Positions 6,836 through 10,980 of a stretch of 10,980 bases of DNA are shown piece by piece (within the stretch, counting starts at the first letter, position 1; each line of letters starts with the position of its first letter). The position numbers and the translations under genes were made by a program. Origin of the DNA: Anaerobacillus sp. (GTDB lineage: Bacteria > Bacillota > Bacilli > Bacillales > Anaerobacillaceae); assembly GCA_007118195.1 (NCBI GenBank), contig SKSA01000067.1, positions 1-10,980 of the forward strand, given 5' to 3'. A model generated the notes under the pieces. That model did no database searches. It was not told the origin of the DNA and saw nothing but the letters and a program-made list of their open reading frames with translations.

Positions 6836-7381
6836 ATGATACTAAGAAGAATGATTATTCTTATCAATATAATTGTGATATCAACGTTTGTTTGGATGGG
6901 GCAAAAACAGCATATTCTTGTTGGGGAAGGTGATAGCCCTACCCTTCCGTTAGTTGGTTATCAAGCACCTGACTTTAGCCTAGAAACTTTTGATGGGGAA
7001 GTCCTTTCTTTTTATGACGATCTTTTAGGAGAGCCGGTTTTCATTAATTTTTGGGCGTCATGGTGTCCTCCTTGTCGGGCAGAAATGCCAGCCATGGTTG
7101 ATGTTGCTCATCTTTATGAAAATGAAATCAACTTTATAGGAATTAACGTTGCCACTCAAGATGGAAAAAACCAAGCGGTGCAATTTATTGAGGAATATCA
7201 AGTTCCATACCCAAATCTAATTGATGAAAATGCCACTGTCTCAAGGAATTATCAAGTTCCTCCAATTCCTACAACCATAGTAATCGATCAAGAAGGTACA
7301 GTTGTTTTTCGAAAAGTCGGTGGTATGACTAAGAGTGAAATGATTGCAGCTGTTAAAGAAGGATTGGAAGGGAAGGAATAA
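6836..7381 (+). CDS. Membrane-anchored TlpA/ResA-like thiol-disulfide protein
   Basis: This is a 181-residue thioredoxin-fold protein. It has an uncleaved N-terminal anchor (about residues 3-21, after MILRR) and a linker, and begins its domain at GYQAPDFSLETFDG (41-54). The active site is WCPPC (Trp76, Cys77, Cys80), and the cis-proline region is PPIPTT (Pro145). The orientation places the domain outside the membrane, where TlpA and ResA relatives reduce cysteines for cytochrome c assembly or copper-centre loading. The CPPC centre differs from the CEPC of B. subtilis ResA, so I do not call it resA. The ATG at 6836 follows AAGGTGG at 8 bases; an in-frame GTG at 6824 lies inside that site. The next gene starts 1 base after its stop, so the two are surely co-translated. 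Confidence 0.88.
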   Translation: MILRRMIILINIIVISTFVWMGQKQHILVGEGDSPTLPLVGYQAPDFSLETFDGEVLSFYDDLLGEPVFINFWASWCPPCRAEMPAMVDVAHLYENEINFIGINVATQDGKNQAVQFIEEYQVPYPNLIDENATVSRNYQVPPIPTTIVIDQEGTVVFRKVGGMTKSEMIAAVKEGLEGKE

Positions 7382-7382
7382 A

Positions 7383-7997
7383 ATGCTTAATGAGTTAGAG
7401 GGTATTCAACTAGGACCGATTTTCTTATCGTTTCAAATTTTATCAATAGCACTTAGTGTAGTTGTCGCTTATTTTACTTTTGCTTATTGTGTAAAAAGAG
7501 ATTTCCCACAAATTAAGAGTGAGATATTAGATAAATTTCAAACGAGCTTAGTTATCTTTTTAATCACTTACAAAATCACGCCACTGTTTTTTGAACCTTC
7601 TTTGATATTTTCACCATCAAAATTATTAATATATTCAGGAGGACCATTTGCTTTTCAAATTTCTGCACTAGTAAGTTTAAGTTATATTTTGTATCACCAT
7701 ATTTCTAACAAATGGTCTTTAAAAATAGTTGATCATTTTGCTGTTGCTAGTTTTGCTTACTTCATTGTCAGTAATTTAGTTTTAAAAACGTACGGGTCCG
7801 CTTCTTTTTATGAGTTTGGTTGGATTCATAATGACATCGTATTTCACCCATTGAACTTATATTATGTCATCCTTTTCAGTTTATTTTTATGTAGTTCTAT
7901 TATTTTGCTTAAGCAACAAAAAAATGGTGTGCTTGCGATCTTACTGTTGCTTTCTTTTTTCTTTATAGAAGCGATATTGGCACCATTTACCGTATAA
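7383..7997 (+). CDS. Lgt-like polytopic membrane protein, probably non-catalytic
   Basis: This 204-residue integral membrane protein has about six predicted segments (near 14-34, 53-70, 85-105, 117-135, 157-176 and 181-200). Several blocks recall prolipoprotein diacylglyceryl transferase (Lgt). The start LGPIFLSFQIL resembles the Lgt N-terminus, IYSGGPFAFQIS (83-94) resembles the Lgt GG-HGG region, and DHFAVASFAYFIVSN (117-131) resembles the segment ending in GRIGN. FHPLNLYYVIL (154-164) resembles HPTQLYE. The Lgt catalytic histidine of HGG and the arginine of GRIGN are not present, and it is about 60-70 residues shorter than Lgt. The ATG at 7383 lies 1 base after the tlpA-like stop, with GGAAGGAA overlapping that gene's end. 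It is likely a membrane partner of the thioredoxin-like protein. The family assignment is inference from pattern resemblance. Confidence 0.6.
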   Translation: MLNELEGIQLGPIFLSFQILSIALSVVVAYFTFAYCVKRDFPQIKSEILDKFQTSLVIFLITYKITPLFFEPSLIFSPSKLLIYSGGPFAFQISALVSLSYILYHHISNKWSLKIVDHFAVASFAYFIVSNLVLKTYGSASFYEFGWIHNDIVFHPLNLYYVILFSLFLCSSIILLKQQKNGVLAILLLLSFFFIEAILAPFTV

Positions 7998-8036
7998 GGT
8001 TTATAATACTTGTTTATTAACTGTAACGATATTTAG

Positions 8037-8065
8037 TGATAATATAAAATAAGTTGTGTTATAAT
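8037..8065 (+). promoter_or_regulatory. Extended -10 promoter candidate for ccdC
   Basis: TATAAT (8060-8065) is preceded by TG at 8057-8058, giving an extended -10 (TGTTATAAT). The -35 region at 8037-8042 (TGATAA) is poor. An alternative, TTAACT then TAATAT at 17 bases, lies just upstream. Either puts the start 25-50 bases before ccdC. Confidence 0.5.
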
Positions 8066-8107
8066 AATGTTTATAGTGTTAAAGTTCAGAGGAGGTATTT
8101 CCGTATT

Positions 8108-8620
8108 ATGACCTATTTAGCTACTGGAATAGCAATTTTTATGGCTTTTATGGCATTTTTTATACGAATGAAAGCAACGAAAAAACCAGCTACTGTAAAA
8201 AAGATTGTTTTACCACCTCTCTTTATGTCGACTGGCTTTTTTATGTTCTTGTACGAGCCGGCGCAAATAAGTTTTACGCAAGTTTTAGAAGCGTTGGCGT
8301 TAGGAATTTTCTTTTCGATATTTTTAGTAAGAACATCAAAGTTTGAAATCAGAAATCATCAAATTTATTTAAAGAAAACGAAAGCATTTTTATTTATTTT
8401 AATTGGACTTCTACTATTTCGTTTATTCTTAAAATATGTTTTAGGTTTTTATATCGATCCAGTTCAACTTAGTGGAATGTTTTTTATTGTCGCATATGGA
8501 ATGATTGTTCCGTGGCGTATTTCGATGTTTATTGGCTTTAAAAAATTAGAACGCCAATTAAAGAAAATAAAACAGGACGAAGAGCCTGTTAACGATAAGA
8601 TTATTCCAGTTCAAAATTAA
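8108..8620 (+). CDS. ccdC: CcdC (YneJ) family membrane protein
   Basis: This 170-residue protein of the CcdC/YneJ family has about five predicted membrane segments (near 3-20, 36-50, 60-76, 94-112 and 120-140) and a charged cytoplasmic tail. Family marks include RMKATKKPATVKKIVLPPLFMSTGFFMF (split over about 20-47) and GMIVPWRISMFIGFKKLERQL (131-150). In B. subtilis ccdC belongs to the ccdA locus named for cytochrome c defects, but ccdC itself is not strictly needed for cytochrome c synthesis. The ATG at 8108 follows GGAGGT with an 11-base gap, slightly long. A longer frame from 8054 would put this site inside the gene. ccdA and yneI, its usual upstream partners, are absent here. Confidence 0.85.
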   Translation: MTYLATGIAIFMAFMAFFIRMKATKKPATVKKIVLPPLFMSTGFFMFLYEPAQISFTQVLEALALGIFFSIFLVRTSKFEIRNHQIYLKKTKAFLFILIGLLLFRLFLKYVLGFYIDPVQLSGMFFIVAYGMIVPWRISMFIGFKKLERQLKKIKQDEEPVNDKIIPVQN

Positions 8621-8631
8621 TGATTAGATCT

Positions 8632-8679
8632 AAAAATGGATTAGCAAAACCTTTTGGGGGCATGCTAATCCATTTTTTT
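8632..8679. terminator. Bidirectional terminator between ccdC and yneK
   Basis: ATGGATTAGCA (8636-8646) pairs perfectly with TGCTAATCCAT (8663-8673), extended by A/T pairs to 15 bp, and is followed by a T-run. The 16-base loop contains CC-TTTT-GG. A-run and T-run flanks serve both convergent genes. Confidence 0.92.
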
Positions 8680-8715
8680 ATCCACTTGCAACTAGGTGGG
8701 CGCTCTGTGCATTTC

Positions 8716-9147
8716 TTATAACTGTAAATATTGGTTGTAAGTCGATTTATCGATGTTTTTCTCTGAAAGTTTTTTGACCAAAAATTTATGGTCACGTTTA
8801 GGAGTAGCTAAACAATAGCCTTTTATAATCAGATCTCTTGAAATGGTTTCCGCTTTTTCCTCTAAGGCGATCTCACCGATTTTTCCCTTTATTTTATCTC
8901 TGGCAACATCACGAAAAATTGATGGGACAGGCTCTACAAGTTCTTCTAAAAACATTTTTCCTTCGTCGTTCCAAAGGTGTTTCGTTTCTTCAATATAGTA
9001 ATCTTGCCAGTCTAAGATTGATTTGCCATCTTCTTTTGGCATTTTCTTCAAAAATTTACGGAACATAAAGTATCCGCCGATACACATCAGTACAAAAATA
9101 AACACTGACCATAATACCATAAACCACATGAATAAATCATTTGGCAT
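8716..9147 (-). CDS. yneK: YneK, DUF2621 family membrane-anchored protein
   Basis: This 143-residue protein has one N-terminal membrane segment (about residues 6-29) and a charged soluble domain. It matches the DUF2621 family (YneK) in size, layout and position next to ccdC. Recognisable blocks are KEDGKSILDWQDYYIEETKHLW (38-59) and EELVEPVPSIFRDVARDKIKGKIGEIAL (68-95), ending with a short KRDHKFLVKKL region. The ATG at 9147 follows GAGGTGA at 7 bases. Unlike B. subtilis, where I recall yneK on the same strand as ccdC, here it is convergent. Its function is unknown. Confidence 0.8.
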   Translation of the reverse strand: MPNDLFMWFMVLWSVFIFVLMCIGGYFMFRKFLKKMPKEDGKSILDWQDYYIEETKHLWNDEGKMFLEELVEPVPSIFRDVARDKIKGKIGEIALEEKAETISRDLIIKGYCLATPKRDHKFLVKKLSEKNIDKSTYNQYLQL

Positions 9148-9185
9148 CTCATTGTCACCTCAAATTAAAATTCCATAACAAAAAC

Positions 9186-9194
9186 ATTGTAGCA
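9186..9194 (-). promoter_or_regulatory. Extended -10 promoter candidate for yneK
   Basis: On the minus strand TGCTACAAT (9194 to 9186) is an extended -10 element (TGnTACAAT). The -35 position is not recognisable. It lies about 40 bases before the yneK ATG. Confidence 0.45.
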
Positions 9195-9297
9195 TAAAAA
9201 AGAAAAAACATGTTGTATTTTGCATTAAAGAGTTTTCCCCGTTTACATCGTATTTTATAAGCAAAAATTTCAAATTAAATTAACTGTCTCTTCTGAA

Positions 9298-9311
9298 AGT
9301 AAGCGTTTCCA
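9298..9311. promoter_or_regulatory. cre-like site upstream of the methionine gamma-lyase promoter
   Basis: AGTAAGCGTTTCCA matches the CcpA catabolite-response consensus TGWNANCGNTNWCA with two mismatches. It ends one base before the -35 element, a position suited to activation or partial repression. The match may be chance. Confidence 0.3.
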
Positions 9312-9340
9312 TTTAGTTTCTCGTTTGCATATGGTATATA
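9312..9340 (+). promoter_or_regulatory. Promoter of the methionine gamma-lyase gene
   Basis: TTTAGT (9312-9317) and TATATA (9335-9340) are separated by 17 bases, and TG at 9332-9333 makes an extended -10. The expected 5' leader is only about 25 bases, too short for an S-box or T-box riboswitch. Confidence 0.7.
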
Positions 9341-9370
9341 TAGAAAGAGAGAGAAATAGGAGGTTAAAAA

Positions 9371-10570
9371 ATGGAGAGAAAATCAACACATTTTGAAACG
9401 AAGGTCGTTCACAGCGGGTATGATTCTAAAAACCATTTAGGGAGTTTATCAACACCAATCTATCAAACATCTACGTTTACGTTTGATACGGCTGAACAAG
9501 GAGAAAAATTTTTTGCAGGGGAAGAGGAAGGCTATATTTATTCTCGTTTAGGAAATCCGACGGTAACCGCCTTACAAGAAAAGGTAGCTGATATTGAAGG
9601 TGGCCAGGCGTGTTTAGCTTTTGGTTCTGGGATGGCAGCGATTTCTGCTGTTTTACTTTCGTTAACAAAAGCGAATGAACATGTTCTTGTCTCACAAGGA
9701 ATTTACGGTTGTACTTACGGGTTACTAACATTAATGGAAGAGAAGTATCAAATTTCTCACGATTTTTCTACGATGGAAAGCGAAGAACAAATCAAGGAAC
9801 TCATTAGGCCAGAAACTGCTTGTATTTACCTTGAGACTCCAATTAATCCGACGATGAAGGTTATCGATATTGAAATGGTTGTTCGTATCGCCAAGCAGTA
9901 TGACATTCCGGTAGTCGTTGACAATACCTTTAGTACGCCATATTTACAAAAGCCGCTAGAGATGGGCTGTGATGTTGTTGTTCATAGTGCTACTAAATAT
10001 TTGTGTGGTCATGGTGACGTTGTTGCAGGTCTTGCGATTGGCACGAAAGAATTAATGAACCATATTGCAATGACGACACAAAAGGATATTGGTGGGATTT
10101 TAGCTCCGTTTGATGCATGGCTATTATTACGCGGTTTAAAGACGTTGCCAGTTCGTATGGACAGACATTGTGAAAACACGAGGAAACTAGCAGAGTGGCT
10201 TAGTGAACAACCACTTATTAAAGCTGTTTATTATCCGGGTGATCCAAGTCACCCTGATTACGCGATTACGAAAAAGCAGATGAAACAAGGGGGAGGACTA
10301 TTCTCTTTTGAAATCGATGGAACGAAGCAAGATGCACAGCGCTTCATCAATCATCTAAAAATGATCAAAATCGCCGTTAGTTTAGGTGATCCAGAATCGT
10401 TAATTCAGCATCCGGCAACGATGACCCACTCTCCAGTCCCAGAAGATGTAAGGTTGTCGATGGGGATTACCGACCAATTAATTCGTTTGTCTGTCGGATT
10501 GGAAGCTTGGGAAGATATTCGTGATGACATTAAACAAAGTCTCGATCAAATGGTCGAGAGTGAGAAATAA
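9371..10570 (+). CDS. Methionine gamma-lyase, PLP-dependent
   Basis: This is a 399-residue enzyme of the Cys/Met metabolism PLP family (cystathionine gamma-synthase fold type I). The PLP lysine is Lys209 in HSATKYLCGHGD. Asp185 (VVVDNTF) binds the pyridine nitrogen, and Tyr57 and Arg59 in YSRLGNPT contact phosphate across the dimer. The active-site tyrosine is Tyr112 in QGIYGCTYGLL. Cys114 next to it corresponds to the cysteine (Cys116 of the Pseudomonas putida enzyme) that marks methionine gamma-lyases; cystathionine lyases usually have glycine or another residue there. VSLGDPESLIQHPATMTH (337-353) is also typical. The reaction cleaves methionine to methanethiol, ammonia and 2-oxobutanoate. 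The ATG follows AGGAGGT at 6 bases. It is a single-gene unit. A cystathionine gamma-lyase or homocysteine lyase remains possible. Confidence 0.88.
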   Translation: MERKSTHFETKVVHSGYDSKNHLGSLSTPIYQTSTFTFDTAEQGEKFFAGEEEGYIYSRLGNPTVTALQEKVADIEGGQACLAFGSGMAAISAVLLSLTKANEHVLVSQGIYGCTYGLLTLMEEKYQISHDFSTMESEEQIKELIRPETACIYLETPINPTMKVIDIEMVVRIAKQYDIPVVVDNTFSTPYLQKPLEMGCDVVVHSATKYLCGHGDVVAGLAIGTKELMNHIAMTTQKDIGGILAPFDAWLLLRGLKTLPVRMDRHCENTRKLAEWLSEQPLIKAVYYPGDPSHPDYAITKKQMKQGGGLFSFEIDGTKQDAQRFINHLKMIKIAVSLGDPESLIQHPATMTHSPVPEDVRLSMGITDQLIRLSVGLEAWEDIRDDIKQSLDQMVESEK

Positions 10571-10627
10571 AAATAAAGTGTTTTTTCCATAAAGTACTCT
10601 AGCAGGTGTTTGTGAGCCAAAAATAGA

Positions 10628-10669
10628 AAAGGTGACCCGATAAAAGACTATGCTTTTTGGGTCACCTTT
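10628..10669 (-). terminator. Terminator of the EamA transporter gene, shared with methionine gamma-lyase
   Basis: An 11-bp stem (10628-10638 with 10659-10669) has a 20-base loop that can add AAAAG/CTTTT pairing. On the minus strand it is followed by TTTTCTATTTTT, so it mainly serves the leftward gene, whose stop codon lies in the loop. It may also stop the rightward gene, which has no other clear terminator. Confidence 0.8.
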
Positions 10670-10980
10670 AATTGGTTTTCAACGATTACTTTTGGGTGTT
10701 TTTGATTCATACTGAGGTAAACTCCGATAAAGATAAAGAGACTACCAATGAAGAATGTCGCTGTTAACTGTTCTTTTAAGAAGAGCCAACCGAAAAAGCT
10801 TCCGACAATCGGCTGTAAAAAGAAGAATAATCCTGCTTGGTGGGCCGGTGTAAGTTGCAAGCCTTTATTCCAGCTAAACAAGGCTAAAGCTGTTGAAATA
10901 ATACCAACATATAATACGCTCAAAATGATCGGTAAACTGAATAAATCACTATAGTGCCATTGGTTAATTTCAATAAAAAT
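10648..10980 (-). CDS. EamA-type (DMT superfamily) transporter, C-terminal part
   Basis: The frame is open to the window edge and gives the last 110 residues. The N-terminal part lies outside, so the start is unknown; a TTG at 10923 is only an internal codon. The segment shows the second EamA repeat of drug/metabolite transporters: YVGIISTALALFSWNKGLQ, then a segment with QPIVGSFFGWLFLKEQLT (the family's P-V-x-x-x-x-G-x-x-x-x-x-E motif), then FFIGSLFIFIGVYLS. About three to four membrane segments are present before a short hydrophilic tail. Substrates of EamA carriers are varied (amino acids, other metabolites), and nothing here fixes it. It converges on the methionine gamma-lyase gene. Confidence 0.88.
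   Translation of the reverse strand: MFIEINQWHYSDLFSLPIILSVLYVGIISTALALFSWNKGLQLTPAHQAGLFFFLQPIVGSFFGWLFLKEQLTATFFIGSLFIFIGVYLSMNQKHPKVIVENQLKVTQKA

Noticed and set aside
8601..8795. 64-codon minus-strand frame across the ccdC-yneK terminator
   Set aside because: It runs through the bidirectional terminator and overlaps the yneK end in another frame, with no ribosome binding site or recognisable product.
8838..9068. Plus-strand frame opposite yneK
   Set aside because: It is a shadow of yneK, arginine- and phenylalanine-rich with no family resemblance.
9148..9370. Possible S-box or T-box riboswitch upstream of the methionine gamma-lyase gene
   Set aside because: The promoter lies about 30 bases before the ATG, and no hairpin or T-box sequence is visible in the remaining A/T-rich DNA.
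9477..9731. Minus-strand frame inside the methionine gamma-lyase gene
   Set aside because: It is a shadow of a well-supported enzyme gene.
10748..10954. Plus-strand frame opposite the EamA gene
   Set aside because: It is antisense to a clear membrane transporter segment, with no supporting start signals.

Overview
The window looks like a chromosomal segment from a low-GC, endospore-forming member of the Bacillaceae. The evidence is the glnA-end / lexA / yneA-yneB-ynzC / tkt / sirA / yneF / ccdC / yneK series, which follows the Bacillus subtilis order. SirA (an inhibitor of replication during sporulation), YneA (an SOS division inhibitor), A+T-rich DNA and strong AGGAGG-type ribosome binding sites all agree with this. 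The species cannot be named from sequence alone.

Layout. Bases 1-27 encode the last residues of glutamine synthetase (GlnA), followed by its terminator. An unrecognised minus-strand gene (46-474) and lexA (598-1227, minus) come next. lexA is divergent from yneA-yneB across a control region of about 165 bp. That region carries four SOS-box-like sites fitted to two readable promoters, so LexA can repress both itself and the SOS operon. ynzC, tkt (transketolase), sirA and yneF follow on the plus strand, with terminators after tkt and yneF. TTCGACA, the Spo0A box sequence, occurs in the intergenic regions before tkt, sirA and yneF.

The middle (5990-8620) departs from the B. subtilis layout. Where B. 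subtilis has ccdA and yneI, this window has csoR and copZ (copper sensing and copper chaperone, with a CsoR operator over the csoR promoter). It then has a membrane-anchored TlpA/ResA-like thiol-disulfide protein, translationally adjacent to a six-segment membrane protein. That protein resembles prolipoprotein diacylglyceryl transferase (Lgt) but appears to lack its catalytic residues. ccdC follows. This is an extracytoplasmic thiol and copper neighbourhood, and the TlpA/Lgt-like pair is the part most worth a second look. No copA or ccdA lies in the window.

The right end holds yneK (DUF2621 family, minus strand, convergent with ccdC through a bidirectional terminator) and a methionine gamma-lyase gene with its own extended -10 promoter. 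Last is the C-terminal part of an EamA-type transporter on the minus strand, cut by the window edge. I saw no tRNA, rRNA, CRISPR array, insertion sequence or prophage gene. No gene-free stretch exceeds 300 bases.
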